Shown here piece by piece: positions 1 to 9,043 of a stretch of 64,000 bases of DNA (its first letter is position 1; the number at the start of each line of letters is the position of its first letter). The DNA is from Hafnia paralvei ATCC 29927. GTDB taxonomy: Bacteria > Pseudomonadota > Gammaproteobacteria > Enterobacterales > Enterobacteriaceae. The DNA is taken from contig NZ_LXET01000063.1 in NCBI RefSeq assembly GCF_001655005.1, forward strand, positions 1 through 64,000, written 5' to 3'. The notes below the pieces were generated by a model. It saw only the letters and a list, made by a program, of their open reading frames with translations. It had not been told where the DNA came from and made no database searches. The translations under genes were made by a program, and so were the position numbers.

Positions 1-50
1 TGCTTTTCTCTTCCTCACCGAGCGACGTTTGCGTCGTTGTTCCCGGTCAG

Positions 51-110
51 TGGTGGCGCATTATAGGGACTTCTGAACGGCTGACAACCCCTAATTACAA
101 AAAACTTTTC
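51..110 (-). promoter_or_regulatory. rRNA operon P1 promoter
   Basis: Read on the minus strand there is a -35 TTGTCA (82-87) and a perfect -10 TATAAT (60-65) with a 16-bp spacer. These are followed by the GC-rich discriminator GCGCCACC and a predicted start at about position 51. This matches the E. coli rrn P1 design almost base for base, including the sequence just after the start. The AT-rich stretch upstream (about 88-110) fits an UP element. In E. coli murI lies directly upstream of rrnB in the same direction, so a 16S gene should begin beyond the left edge of the window. Positions 1-50 would be the rRNA leader. Confidence 0.9.
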
Positions 111-149
111 AACCGCGCAAGTTTTCATCAGAAACCGTAAATTTGGAGA

Positions 150-1010
150 CTAAATACTCAATTCTCGTAGCTCTGAGAAGCCCATACGGTGCAATACGGG
201 CAAAAGTGCCTCAGTATCGCTATTCGTTTTCGTGGCATATGCCACATCATCTTCTGTACTCAATGTATTTTCTTGGTTTGCAACCAGCCAAGCAACTCGG
301 CGAGCAATAGCGGCACCAGAATCGACCAACCGTGTTCCATCGGGCAGTACCGCAGCCAACTCCTCGCGCAGTAAAGGAAAATGTGTGCATCCTAAAACTA
401 CAGTGTCTGGCGGCTCTGCCATTGACAGCCATGGGCGTAGAATTTTCTTCAATACGGCATGATCAATCACTTCACCATGTAACTTCGCTTCAGCGAGTAC
501 CACCAGCTCAGAAGAGCCAAGCATTTTGATATCACAGTCTGTCGCAAAACGGGCAATGAGATCGTGAGTGTATGAACGCTGCACCGTCGCCTTGGTTGCC
601 AAGAGTCCGACAACGCCATTACGTGTTAACTTCGCTGCGGGTTTAATCGCTGGCACCACACCCACAATCGGAAAGCTAAAACGCTCACGCAATGCGGGAA
701 GCGTAATAGTACTCGCCGTGTTGCACGCGATGATGACAATAGAGAGAGGATGGCGCTTTTGCACTTCGGCAACGGTTTTGACGACACGCTCGATAATGAA
801 CGCCTCATCTTTTTCCCCATAGGGGAATCCCTGATTGTCGAATGCATAGATGTAATGGAGATCCGGCAGCAAACTGCGGATCTCCTGATATACAGATAAC
901 CCACCCACGCCGGAATCGAAAACTAGCGCAGTAGGTTTGGCAGTCGCTACATCATTAGAAGGTGTAACTACCGGTGAGATAATATTCTCTACCTGCGGTT
1001 TGGTAGCCAT
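150..1010 (-). CDS. murI: Glutamate racemase
   Basis: MurI interconverts L- and D-glutamate in the cytoplasm, supplying D-Glu for peptidoglycan stem peptides. The 286-residue protein has the family's DSGVGG substrate loop (residues 32-37) and the two catalytic cysteines in ACNTAS (C96) and LGCTH (C208). The start is placed at the Met of MATK (1010), as in E. coli; an in-frame ATG four codons upstream (1022) is the alternative. The start lies inside the 3' end of btuB, giving a 56-bp overlap and suggesting translational coupling. The N-terminal ~28 residues before the conserved core are variable, as in other enterobacterial MurI proteins. Confidence 0.97.
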   Translation of the reverse strand: MATKPQVENIISPVVTPSNDVATAKPTALVFDSGVGGLSVYQEIRSLLPDLHYIYAFDNQGFPYGEKDEAFIIERVVKTVAEVQKRHPLSIVIIACNTASTITLPALRERFSFPIVGVVPAIKPAAKLTRNGVVGLLATKATVQRSYTHDLIARFATDCDIKMLGSSELVVLAEAKLHGEVIDHAVLKKILRPWLSMAEPPDTVVLGCTHFPLLREELAAVLPDGTRLVDSGAAIARRVAWLVANQENTLSTEDDVAYATKTNSDTEALLPVLHRMGFSELRELSI

Positions 1011-2859
1011 AAGCCGTTTCATAATCTTTATCTAACAGGTTGGCGATTCTACCACGAACTGTGAGATGAGACGTAACCGGATAGGAAGCAGAAATATCAA
1101 CTGTGCTGTAACTTGGCAACACCTGCTGTGTGGTGTTGTACTTCGAAGTGTTATTGTCATAACGGCGCCCATAATATTGGTATGAAACGTCCATATCAAC
1201 GTTAAACATCGTCCAATCGAGCTGATATTTTGCCTGTCGCTTCGCGCGACGCGCTAATACCTCATCCGTTTTGTCATTGCGTGGATCCATGTACTGCAAG
1301 GTTACCTGATGGGTAAAAATGCCGGTATCGATACTTCCTGTCCACTCCACACCTTTAATGGTTGCAGAATCGATATTGTCATAGCTGCCTGCATTGGCAT
1401 TAGGCGCACTATAGTAAGTAATCAGATTCTCTATTTTGTAATGATACGCCGATAACCGCCAGTCAAGCGGCCCCGTTAACCCTTCGAGCCCAGCTTCCCA
1501 TTGCTTGGAGGCTTCTGGTTTCAGATTTGGATTGGAATCAATGTTAAAACGTGTTGATCCAAACTGCTGCCCAAGGGATGGAGCCAAGAATCCGGTGCCA
1601 TAAGATAGGGTAGTTCTATAACCTGGCGTGAACTCCCAACCGGCCGCGGTTTGCCATGTACCATGCCAGCCAAACTGTTCATCTTTATCTTCACGCCCAG
1701 AGGCTTCCACCGTGACGTCCCCTAGCTTTTGCTGACCACTAAGGTATAGCCCCGTGTTGTCGCGTTTGTAGATATCAGACTTACTCGTGTCAGAAGACGT
1801 TAGACGCTGCTGCTGCCAATCCACGCCAGCACTGATTTGCCCGTGTTCGAGACTATAGGTATTACCCCACTGGATATTACGCTGATCCATATCGTCAAGG
1901 GTGGAACCATCATGGTAGCGACCATATTCACTGCTGTAATTGTAATCTTTAACCTTCTGATAACTACCTGTCAGTTGAGAAGAATATGCACCCGACAAAA
2001 AGCGTAGTCCGGCATCATAGGTATGGTTGTAGGTTTGGCCTTCATTAGCACTATAGGCTGGCGTGAATGGCGGGCTACCTAAGTCATAATCACTGTTATT
2101 GGTGTACCCGTAACCACGGGCAAAACCAGAAAGCTCGTTGCTAAATTGGTGGTCTACGCCGCCCCAGAAGGTTTTGTTACGGTAGCCGTCATCGTCACGA
2201 TCTGGCGCATAGGTTGAGCCCGGCTGCACATTAAAACCCTTGGTGCTTTCATAAGAACCAGCCAAAGTGACTTTAGTATTATCACTCACTTTCTGACGAA
2301 CACTGCCGTCGTACTGCTGGAACCCTTTGGACCCCACACCAGCATTGATCTGCGCGCCTTCTTTGTCTGTTTGTGTAATCACGTTGATTACGCCACCCAT
2401 AGCACCAGAACCATACACCGCCGAGCGAGGCCCTCTTATATACTCAACTCGTTGAACCAAAGAAATTGGGATTTGGTTGAAATCAGCAGTATTTGAAATC
2501 CCTGGGCGCGCAACAGGAATACCATCCACCAGCACTAAGACCTGACTCGCACTGGTGCCACGGATATACATTGTTGAACTCTGCCCCATCCCGCCATTCT
2601 GCACGATATCCACACCGGGTAAGCGGCGCATAACATCGTTTAGTGTTTTAGCCTGCCAACGGTCGATATCGTCTCGGGTGACAATATCCGTCGGTGCCAA
2701 CACGGTTGATACCGGTTGAGCAAAGCGTGAGGCGGTTACGACTACATCATCATTACTATTTGCAGATGAATCAGAACGTGTGTCAGAAGTATCTTGCGCC
2801 CAACCGGAGAAAGCGGTGACAGACAAAGCTGCCATCAGCGCATTTTTTTTTATAGTCAT
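955..2859 (-). CDS. btuB: Vitamin B12 TonB-dependent outer-membrane receptor
   Basis: BtuB imports cobalamins across the outer membrane using energy from TonB. The 634-residue protein begins with a signal peptide (cleavage near residue 21) and a TonB box, DDVVVTA (37-43). The plug domain contains RGTSASQVLVLVDG, and a 22-strand barrel follows, ending in a terminal Phe typical of outer-membrane proteins. It is about 20 residues longer than E. coli BtuB. The gene is preceded by a cobalamin riboswitch that should shut off expression when B12 is plentiful. Its last 56 bp overlap the start of murI. Confidence 0.96.
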   Translation of the reverse strand: MTIKKNALMAALSVTAFSGWAQDTSDTRSDSSANSNDDVVVTASRFAQPVSTVLAPTDIVTRDDIDRWQAKTLNDVMRRLPGVDIVQNGGMGQSSTMYIRGTSASQVLVLVDGIPVARPGISNTADFNQIPISLVQRVEYIRGPRSAVYGSGAMGGVINVITQTDKEGAQINAGVGSKGFQQYDGSVRQKVSDNTKVTLAGSYESTKGFNVQPGSTYAPDRDDDGYRNKTFWGGVDHQFSNELSGFARGYGYTNNSDYDLGSPPFTPAYSANEGQTYNHTYDAGLRFLSGAYSSQLTGSYQKVKDYNYSSEYGRYHDGSTLDDMDQRNIQWGNTYSLEHGQISAGVDWQQQRLTSSDTSKSDIYKRDNTGLYLSGQQKLGDVTVEASGREDKDEQFGWHGTWQTAAGWEFTPGYRTTLSYGTGFLAPSLGQQFGSTRFNIDSNPNLKPEASKQWEAGLEGLTGPLDWRLSAYHYKIENLITYYSAPNANAGSYDNIDSATIKGVEWTGSIDTGIFTHQVTLQYMDPRNDKTDEVLARRAKRQAKYQLDWTMFNVDMDVSYQYYGRRYDNNTSKYNTTQQVLPSYSTVDISASYPVTSHLTVRGRIANLLDKDYETAYGYQTAGREYYLTGSYTF

Positions 2860-2924
2860 GCAAAAGCATCCAAACTTAATTGGCAGGATGCCGCGAGCCG
2901 TGGCGTTAATTCGCGAAAACCACG

Positions 2925-3113
2925 TGAAGCGACGTATTCCGGCAGGTCTTCGGGCTTAGGATTTGCGTATCTTCCAATACGCACCGGGCGATGACTTCCC
3001 ATCTGCAATGACAGTGTCAAAATATCGCCGTGACTTCCCCATACCGCTGCGCGTCAGCTCCGGATTCAAACCGGATTCCCTTTTCACTCTCCACTGGAGA
3101 CCGGGCCGCCATG
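2925..3113 (-). promoter_or_regulatory. Cobalamin (AdoCbl) riboswitch in btuB leader
   Basis: On the minus strand the B12 box AGCCCGAAGACCTGCC lies at about 2941-2956. Upstream are the other conserved riboswitch blocks, including AATCCGGAGCTGACGCGCA (about 3046-3066) and GGGAAGTCA-type segments. The element ends about 65 nt before the btuB start. The family controls btuB by hiding the ribosome-binding site when adenosylcobalamin binds. Exact element ends are estimates. Confidence 0.93.
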
Positions 3114-3238
3114 CTAAGTGAAAACCTATTCAGATGTCTAGACTTCTATGATGACGAGATAGAATAAGTCACAGAGCTGGACATCATTATTCCATCGCCT
3201 ACAATCGCCCCTCTATTATTACGCTAGTGAGAAATGCC

Positions 3239-4342
3239 ATGACCCCAAATACGCTGCCAACCGATCAATATGATGCCCAACTCACGGAGAAGATCACCCG
3301 ACTGGCCAACATGATGACCCCGTTTGCGGCGCCTGAGATCGAGGCATTTCGCTCACCGGCCAGCCATTACCGTATGCGCGCCGAGTTTCGCGTATGGCAT
3401 GATGAGTCCGATCTTTACCACATCATGTTCGATCAGCAGACGAAGCAGCGAATTCGTGTTGATCAGTTCCCAGCAGCAAGTGAACTGATCAACCGTTTGA
3501 TGACCGTCATGATGGATGAACTGCGTCCCAATCAGGTTTTGCGCTTTAAACTGTTCCAGATCGACTATCTGTCGACGATGAACAATAAAGTCGTGGTTTC
3601 TCTTCTTTATCACCGCAAGCTGGATGAGGAATGGAAAGCACAGGCCGAAGCGCTACGCGATCGCCTGCGGACTCAAGGTTTTGACATACAGCTGATTGGC
3701 CGAGCGACCAAAACCAAAATCTGTTTAGATCAGGATTATGTCGATGAGTGCCTGCCGGTTGCCGGTCGCGACATGGTCTATCGTCAGGTAGAAAATAGCT
3801 TTACTCAGCCTAATGCCGCGGTGAACATCAAAATGCTCGAATGGGCACTAGACGTCACGAAGGATTCTAAGGGCGATCTGCTGGAACTGTACTGTGGTAA
3901 CGGCAACTTCTCTCTTGCACTGGCGCGTAATTTTAACCGCGTATTAGCCACCGAAATTGCTAAGCCTTCTGTCGCGGCTGCACAGTTTAATATTTCCGCC
4001 AACCACATTGATAACGTACAGATCATTCGCATGGCGGCTGAAGACTTTACTCAGGCAATGAACGGCGTGCGCGAATTTAAACGCTTGGAGGGCATTGACC
4101 TAAAAAGCTACCAGTGTGAAACCATTTTTGTTGATCCACCGCGCAGCGGCTTAGATGACGATACATTACGTATGGTGCAGGCCTATCCGCGCATTCTGTA
4201 TATCTCCTGCAACCCTGAAACGCTGAGTGCCAATTTGGAAACGCTGCACGAAACCCATCAGGTAAAACGCTTAGCGTTGTTCGATCAGTTCCCATACACC
4301 CATCATATGGAATGTGGCGTATTGCTGGAAAAGCGTCGTTAA
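3239..4342 (+). CDS. trmA: tRNA (uracil-5-)-methyltransferase
   Basis: TrmA makes ribothymidine at U54 in the T-loop of tRNAs, using S-adenosylmethionine. The 367-residue protein has the SAM motif LLELYCGNGNFSLALAR (215-230), DPPRSG (299-304), the nucleophile C324 in YISCNPETL and the general base E358 in MECG, numbered as in E. coli TrmA. The ATG at 3239 is chosen because the protein then starts MTPN as in relatives; a GTG four codons upstream (3227) is possible. It is divergent from btuB and ends at a shared bidirectional terminator facing yijD. Confidence 0.97.
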   Translation: MTPNTLPTDQYDAQLTEKITRLANMMTPFAAPEIEAFRSPASHYRMRAEFRVWHDESDLYHIMFDQQTKQRIRVDQFPAASELINRLMTVMMDELRPNQVLRFKLFQIDYLSTMNNKVVVSLLYHRKLDEEWKAQAEALRDRLRTQGFDIQLIGRATKTKICLDQDYVDECLPVAGRDMVYRQVENSFTQPNAAVNIKMLEWALDVTKDSKGDLLELYCGNGNFSLALARNFNRVLATEIAKPSVAAAQFNISANHIDNVQIIRMAAEDFTQAMNGVREFKRLEGIDLKSYQCETIFVDPPRSGLDDDTLRMVQAYPRILYISCNPETLSANLETLHETHQVKRLALFDQFPYTHHMECGVLLEKRR

Positions 4343-4364
4343 TTTCAGGCTCATCATTGAATGC

Positions 4365-4391
4365 AAAAAGGCAGCCAAACGGCTGCCTTTC
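4365..4391. terminator. Bidirectional terminator trmA / yijD
   Basis: The hairpin GGCAGCC-aaac-GGCTGCC is flanked by AAAAA on the left and TTTC on the right. It sits between convergent trmA and fabR-yijD and can end transcription in both directions. Confidence 0.8.
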
Positions 4392-4435
4392 TTATATAAG
4401 TCATCTATAAATCATCTGCGGTTATTACGCGGACG

Positions 4436-4825
4436 TCACTCAGGATCGTGGAAGTCTTTGTCACTATCCGGCTCGGCATTTTTCTTGAATGCCTTGATGC
4501 GATAGGCAATCCAAAAGACCAAAACAATACACAGGATAGTTGGCATAAAGTTGGAGCCGATTTCTGGATACTCTACACGCACAATGGCGCTATACATCAG
4601 TAGGCCAAGCAAAAAACATGAAGAAGAGAGAACCGGCATGCCTTCAGGCATTGAGCAGTTCAGATAGCGCTGATGCAGGCAATAAACAGATAAAACCAGC
4701 GCTAACAGCGGAAACACCGAAAACGGCACGACAGAGCTAAATAATGCGGCAAAGGAACCGCTGATAGAAAGCCCAGCAACCAAAGACAGAACTAATGTTC
4801 CCACATCCAAACGACTTTTGATCAT
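4436..4825 (-). CDS. yijD: Inner-membrane protein YijD (DUF1422)
   Basis: This is a small hydrophobic protein of 129 residues with about four predicted membrane segments, closely similar to E. coli YijD (shared core FAALFSSVVPFSVFPLLALV). Its molecular function is unknown. The start is set at ATG 4825, preceded by AGGG; a TTG two codons upstream is less likely. It follows fabR by 21 bp on the same strand, as in E. coli, so the two are probably co-transcribed. The C-terminal tail is charged. Confidence 0.9.
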   Translation of the reverse strand: MIKSRLDVGTLVLSLVAGLSISGSFAALFSSVVPFSVFPLLALVLSVYCLHQRYLNCSMPEGMPVLSSSCFLLGLLMYSAIVRVEYPEIGSNFMPTILCIVLVFWIAYRIKAFKKNAEPDSDKDFHDPE

Positions 4826-4846
4826 GACCAACCCTATGCTTTAAAT

Positions 4847-5515
4847 TTATTCCTGAGGCTGAGCCTGCTGCCCGACATTTTCATGTAAATGCGCTATATG
4901 TGCTTTTTCTTGCTCACGGCGGTACCAATAATAAGCGCCCTTGGAAATCATCCGCAATTGCAACACTAAACGTTCTTCCAACAAACGACGGTGTTCCATA
5001 TCAATATCTAACGCTTCGGCACCCGCACTAAATACGATGGTCACCATTGCCTCGGCCTGAGCTTCGGTAAAGCTACGCGGCATGTGATTTTCGATTTCAA
5101 GATAGTCTGCAAGTTCCGCAATAAAATGCTGAACTTCACGCTGAACTGCAGCACGAAACGCAGCCGAGGTGCCGGAACGTTCCCGCAATAACAGCCGAAA
5201 AGCATTCGGGTTATTGCCGATGAATTCCATAAAAGTCGCCACCGAAGTGCGGATAACGCTGCCCCCTTTGGCGATACGCTGACGAGCCTGACGCATTAGC
5301 TGACGCAGCATCAACCCGCTTTCATCCACCATCGTTAATCCTAACTCATCCACATCGCGAAAATGGCGATAGAAGGAAGTAGGCGCAATACCGGCCTCCC
5401 GAGATACTTCACGCAGGCTCAAACTCGCAAAGCTCCGCTCAGCGCTAAGCTGATTAAAAGCGGCCTCTATCAGTGAACGACGAGTTCGTTCTTTTTGTTG
5501 CGCTCTGACGCCCAT
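4847..5515 (-). CDS. fabR: TetR-family repressor of unsaturated fatty acid synthesis
   Basis: FabR represses fabA and fabB according to the balance of unsaturated and saturated acyl chains, thereby tuning membrane fluidity. The 222-residue protein has an N-terminal TetR helix-turn-helix (about residues 10-55, with LREVSREAGIAPTSFYRHF) and a helical ligand domain nearly identical to E. coli FabR. The last 25 residues diverge. It is divergent from sthA across 243 bp and forms an operon with yijD. Confidence 0.95.
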   Translation of the reverse strand: MGVRAQQKERTRRSLIEAAFNQLSAERSFASLSLREVSREAGIAPTSFYRHFRDVDELGLTMVDESGLMLRQLMRQARQRIAKGGSVIRTSVATFMEFIGNNPNAFRLLLRERSGTSAAFRAAVQREVQHFIAELADYLEIENHMPRSFTEAQAEAMVTIVFSAGAEALDIDMEHRRLLEERLVLQLRMISKGAYYWYRREQEKAHIAHLHENVGQQAQPQE

Positions 5516-5758
5516 ATTAATATCCGGTTAAATGTAAGTTTCTTCTTCCACCGTAGGTTTTTTAAGATTTTGATACGGTGGTTAAACGCCACTATATCAA
5601 ACTTTACCCCAACCATACCTCTATGACCTTGTGAACTGTATAGCTAGGATGACAAAAATAGGAGGGGAATTGCCACGAAAAGCATAGGGGTGATTGGGGA
5701 TACCTTGTTATTATGTTAAGGTAACGTTATATTTTTGTATAAGAAAGGCCTACCCTAC

Positions 5759-7159
5759 ATGCAACAGCACTATTCTTTTGATGCCATAGTCATTGGCTCA
5801 GGTCCCGGTGGTGAAGGCGCCGCCATGGGGCTGGTAAAACAAGGCGCGCGGGTTGCCGTAATAGAACGGCATTTTAGCGTCGGCGGCGGATGTACCCACT
5901 GGGGCACTATCCCATCAAAAGCACTTCGCCACGCCGTTAGCCGCATTATCGAATTTAACCAGAATCCTCTTTACAGCGACAACTCCCGAATTCTTAAATC
6001 CACTTTCCCCGATATTTTGCGCCATGCCGATAGCGTGATTAATCAGCAAACTCGGATGCGTCAGGGTTTTTACGAGCGCAACCATTGCCAGTTGTTTTCT
6101 GGTGACGCTGAGTTTATTGACGCCAATACCATCAGCGTCAGCTATCCCGATGGAACTCGTGACACCCTAAGTGCAAAAAATATCATCATTGCCTGTGGTT
6201 CACGTCCGTATCATCCATCAGGTGTCGATTTCAAACATCCACGAATTTACGATAGCGATTCCATTCTGCAACTTAACCATGAACCACAGCACATCATTAT
6301 TTACGGAGCTGGGGTAATTGGCTGCGAATATGCCTCGATCTTCCGTGGTTTGAGCGTAAAAGTCGATCTCGTCAACACACGCGACCGTTTACTGGCATTC
6401 CTCGATCAAGAAATGTCAGACGCACTCTCTTACCATTTCTGGAACAATGGCGTCGTTATTCGCCACAACGAAGAATTTGAGCAAATTGAGGGCGTAGAGG
6501 ACGGCGTCATCATGCATCTCAAGTCCGGTAAAAAAGTCAAAGCGGATTGCCTGCTGTATGCCAACGGGCGTACCGGGAACACCGACGCATTGAAGCTGGA
6601 AAATGTGGGGCTTGAGGCGGATGGGCGCGGCCTTCTGAAGGTCAACAGCATGTACCAAACGGCAATCTCGCATATCTATGCCGTCGGCGATGTTATTGGC
6701 TACCCAAGTTTAGCTTCTGCGGCATACGATCAGGGACGTATCGCGGCCCAGGCCATTATGCAAGGCGAAGCCAACGTACATCTGGTAGAAGATATCCCAA
6801 CAGGGATTTATACCATTCCTGAAATCAGCTCAGTGGGCAAAACTGAACAGGAACTCACAGCAATGAAAGTGCCGTATGAGGTTGGCCGTGCGCAGTTTAA
6901 GCATCTGGCTCGCGCGCAAATTGCCGGCATGAGCGTGGGAAGTCTAAAAATCTTGTTCCACCGAGAAACTAAACAGATCTTGGGGATCCACTGTTTTGGC
7001 GAGCGTGCCGCCGAGATCATCCATATCGGTCAGGCAATCATGGAACAAAAAGGAGAAGGTAATACCATTGAGTATTTCGTGAATACTACCTTCAACTATC
7101 CAACCATGGCTGAAGCCTATCGCGTCGCGGCACTTAATGGGTTAAACCGCCTGTTCTAG
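5759..7159 (+). CDS. sthA: Soluble pyridine nucleotide transhydrogenase
   Basis: SthA is a cytoplasmic FAD enzyme that transfers hydride between NADPH and NAD+, mainly disposing of excess NADPH. From ATG 5759 the protein has 466 residues, the E. coli length. It shows the FAD motif GSGPGGEGAA, the GGCTHWGTIPSK region where disulfide reductases carry paired cysteines (only one Cys here, as expected for SthA), and the NAD motif GAGVIGCEYAS. AAGAAAGG at 5741-5748 supports this start over an upstream in-frame codon at 5735. The 3' end overlaps convergent oxyR by 18 bp, the same overlap as in E. coli. Confidence 0.97.
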   Translation: MQQHYSFDAIVIGSGPGGEGAAMGLVKQGARVAVIERHFSVGGGCTHWGTIPSKALRHAVSRIIEFNQNPLYSDNSRILKSTFPDILRHADSVINQQTRMRQGFYERNHCQLFSGDAEFIDANTISVSYPDGTRDTLSAKNIIIACGSRPYHPSGVDFKHPRIYDSDSILQLNHEPQHIIIYGAGVIGCEYASIFRGLSVKVDLVNTRDRLLAFLDQEMSDALSYHFWNNGVVIRHNEEFEQIEGVEDGVIMHLKSGKKVKADCLLYANGRTGNTDALKLENVGLEADGRGLLKVNSMYQTAISHIYAVGDVIGYPSLASAAYDQGRIAAQAIMQGEANVHLVEDIPTGIYTIPEISSVGKTEQELTAMKVPYEVGRAQFKHLARAQIAGMSVGSLKILFHRETKQILGIHCFGERAAEIIHIGQAIMEQKGEGNTIEYFVNTTFNYPTMAEAYRVAALNGLNRLF

Positions 7160-8068
7160 AACACTGCACTGCTGTTTCATCACGCCTTGCATATGCTCGC
7201 GGATCACTTCCGCGAGCTGCTCGTAACGCGCTCGCAGCGGAGACCCCGGACGATAAACTAGCGCAATAGTACGTTTTGGCTCTGGTTTGTAACATTGCAG
7301 ATAGCAAATACCATCACGTTCACGCTCTGGCGGAACCGCCAATGCTGGCAGCAAAGTAATACCGCTTCCTGCCGCCACCATATTGCGTAAAGTCTCCAGA
7401 CTGGTTGCACGGAAATGCGTATCTTCATCCGCCCCAGCTTGGAAACAAAAACCCATCGCCTGATCGCGTAAGCAGTGCCCATCTTCCAGCATCAACAGAT
7501 GTTCACCAGACAGTTCGGACATAGCAATTTTGTCTTTGCTTGCCAGAGGATGTCCGTTATACACCGCGAGTTTCATTGGCTCATCGAACAATGGGACTTC
7601 GATAAAAGCTTCTGTCTCTTTCACTAATGCCAAAATTGCACAGTCCAGTTTACCGCTGTCCAGTTGCGCCAGCAGTTGCTGGGTCTGCGCTTCATGCAGA
7701 TACATCTCCAGCTTCGGGAAGGTTTGGTGCAGTGTGGGAATAATCTGTGGCAGCAAATACGGTGCGACGGTCGGGATCAAGCCAATATGCAGAGGGCCGG
7801 ACATCGCTTCTCCCTGCTGGCTAGCCATTTCTTTAAGAACTTTCACTTCCCGCAGCACCGTACGCGCTTGATCAACCAGCAATAAACCTGCCTGAGTGAA
7901 CAACACTTTACGGCTTGTTCGCTCCAGAAGCATCACGCCCAGTTCATCTTCCAGCTTACGAATCTGACCACTCAACGTGGGCTGGCTGACATGGCATGAA
8001 TCCGCCGCACGGCGAAAATGGCGGTGTTCAGACAGCGCCACTAAGTATTCCAAATCTCGAATATTCAT
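7142..8068 (-). CDS. oxyR: LysR-type hydrogen peroxide sensor
   Basis: OxyR activates peroxide defence genes when H2O2 oxidises it to a disulfide form. The 308-residue protein has an N-terminal LysR helix-turn-helix and a C-terminal sensor domain with C199 and C208 in GHCLRDQAMGFC, the switch cysteines, at E. coli numbering. The start at 8068 (MNIRDLEYL) has a strong GGAGGA ribosome site six bases upstream. The gene is divergent from a peroxiredoxin-glutaredoxin gene, with a four-element OxyR operator just upstream of its Shine-Dalgarno, so autorepression is expected. Confidence 0.97.
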   Translation of the reverse strand: MNIRDLEYLVALSEHRHFRRAADSCHVSQPTLSGQIRKLEDELGVMLLERTSRKVLFTQAGLLLVDQARTVLREVKVLKEMASQQGEAMSGPLHIGLIPTVAPYLLPQIIPTLHQTFPKLEMYLHEAQTQQLLAQLDSGKLDCAILALVKETEAFIEVPLFDEPMKLAVYNGHPLASKDKIAMSELSGEHLLMLEDGHCLRDQAMGFCFQAGADEDTHFRATSLETLRNMVAAGSGITLLPALAVPPERERDGICYLQCYKPEPKRTIALVYRPGSPLRARYEQLAEVIREHMQGVMKQQCSVLEQAV

Positions 8069-8087
8069 TTTTATCCTCCGAGCCATG

Positions 8088-8124
8088 ATAGCTCATGGCG
8101 ATAAATAAGATAGCAATGAACGAT
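8088..8124. promoter_or_regulatory. OxyR operator between oxyR and prx-grx
   Basis: Four quartets follow with 11-bp periodicity: ATAG (8088), CGAT (8099), ATAG (8110) and CGAT (8121). This is the OxyR pattern ATAG-N7-CTAT-N7-ATAG-N7-CTAT with one mismatch in each CTAT. It lies 20 bp from the oxyR start and about 95 bp from the fusion gene. A -10-like AATAAT sits at 8148-8153 with the operator abutting the matching -35 position, the usual arrangement for OxyR activation. Confidence 0.8.
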
Positions 8125-8219
8125 TAGAACTATCAAGCCTAAGAGTGAATAATGTCCATCAACGAACGGCGATATGCCAACACCAGTGATTTTTAATCTA
8201 ATAATTAAAGGGTTAATCC

Positions 8220-8954
8220 ATGTTTACTAGCCAAGAAGGTAAGAAAATTCCGCAGGTAACTTTCCACACCCGTCAGGGCGACCAGTGGATTGACGTCACT
8301 ACCGATGACCTGTTCAAAGACAAAACCGTTATCGTATTTTCTCTGCCGGGCGCATTCACTCCGACCTGCTCATCTAGCCACCTACCACGCTATAACGAGC
8401 TGGCTCCGATTTTCCATGAAAAAGGCGTCGACAGCATTCTGTGTGTTTCTGTGAACGATACCTTCGTAATGAATGCTTGGAAGGCCGATCAAAAAGCTGA
8501 GCACATTACTTTCGTTCCAGACGGTAATGGCGAATTCACCAAGGGCATGAACATGTTGGTTGAAAAAGCTGACCTTGGTTTCGGCCCACGCTCATGGCGT
8601 TACTCCATGCTAGTTCGCAACGGCGTGGTAGAAAAAATGTTTGTTGAACCAAACAAACCAGGCGACCCATTTGAAGTTTCTGATGCCGATACCATGCTGA
8701 AGTATCTGGCTCCCGATTTCAAAGTACAGGCATCTGTTTCCCTGTTCACTAAACCAGGTTGCCCATACTGCGCTAAAGCGAAGCAAATGCTGCAAGACCG
8801 CGGTATTCAATACGAAGAAATCGTGCTGGGTAAAGATGCAACGACCGTTAGCCTGCGCGCTGTAACGGGTCGCGCTACTGTTCCACAAGTTTACATTGGT
8901 GGGCAACATATCGGCGGCAGTGATGACTTAGAGGTCTACCTGCAACAAGCCTAA
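8220..8954 (+). CDS. Peroxiredoxin-glutaredoxin fusion (hybrid Prx5)
   Basis: This is a cytosolic peroxidase that carries its own glutaredoxin domain. Residues 1-165 are a Prx5-type peroxiredoxin with the peroxidatic Cys C50 in PGAFTPTCSSSHLP. Residues about 172-244 are a glutaredoxin with the CPYC active site (181-184) and the TVPQVYIGGQHIGG glutathione-binding segment. Haemophilus influenzae has a studied homologue that reduces peroxides with glutathione. ATG 8220 is preceded by AAAGGG. The gene takes the place that oxyS has next to oxyR in E. coli, and the operator suggests OxyR induction. A terminator follows at 9000. Confidence 0.95.
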   Translation: MFTSQEGKKIPQVTFHTRQGDQWIDVTTDDLFKDKTVIVFSLPGAFTPTCSSSHLPRYNELAPIFHEKGVDSILCVSVNDTFVMNAWKADQKAEHITFVPDGNGEFTKGMNMLVEKADLGFGPRSWRYSMLVRNGVVEKMFVEPNKPGDPFEVSDADTMLKYLAPDFKVQASVSLFTKPGCPYCAKAKQMLQDRGIQYEEIVLGKDATTVSLRAVTGRATVPQVYIGGQHIGGSDDLEVYLQQA

Positions 8955-8999
8955 TAACCTGCAGTAGTCGTTATTATAAAAAAAGAAAGCCAACACTTT

Positions 9000-9022
9000 G
9001 GCGGGCTCGTCCCGCCTTTTTT
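9000..9022 (+). terminator. Terminator after prx-grx
   Basis: GGCGGG-ctcgt-CCCGCC followed by TTTTTT is a strong intrinsic terminator. It separates the fusion gene from the reductase gene 21 bp further on, so the reductase would depend on read-through or on its own promoter. Confidence 0.85.
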
Positions 9023-9043
9023 CCGGTTTCAGGAGATAGCTTG

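Noticed and set aside
8125..8219. OxyS sRNA divergent from oxyR
   Set aside because: The 95-bp leader has no intrinsic terminator or OxyS-like sequence before the peroxidase gene.
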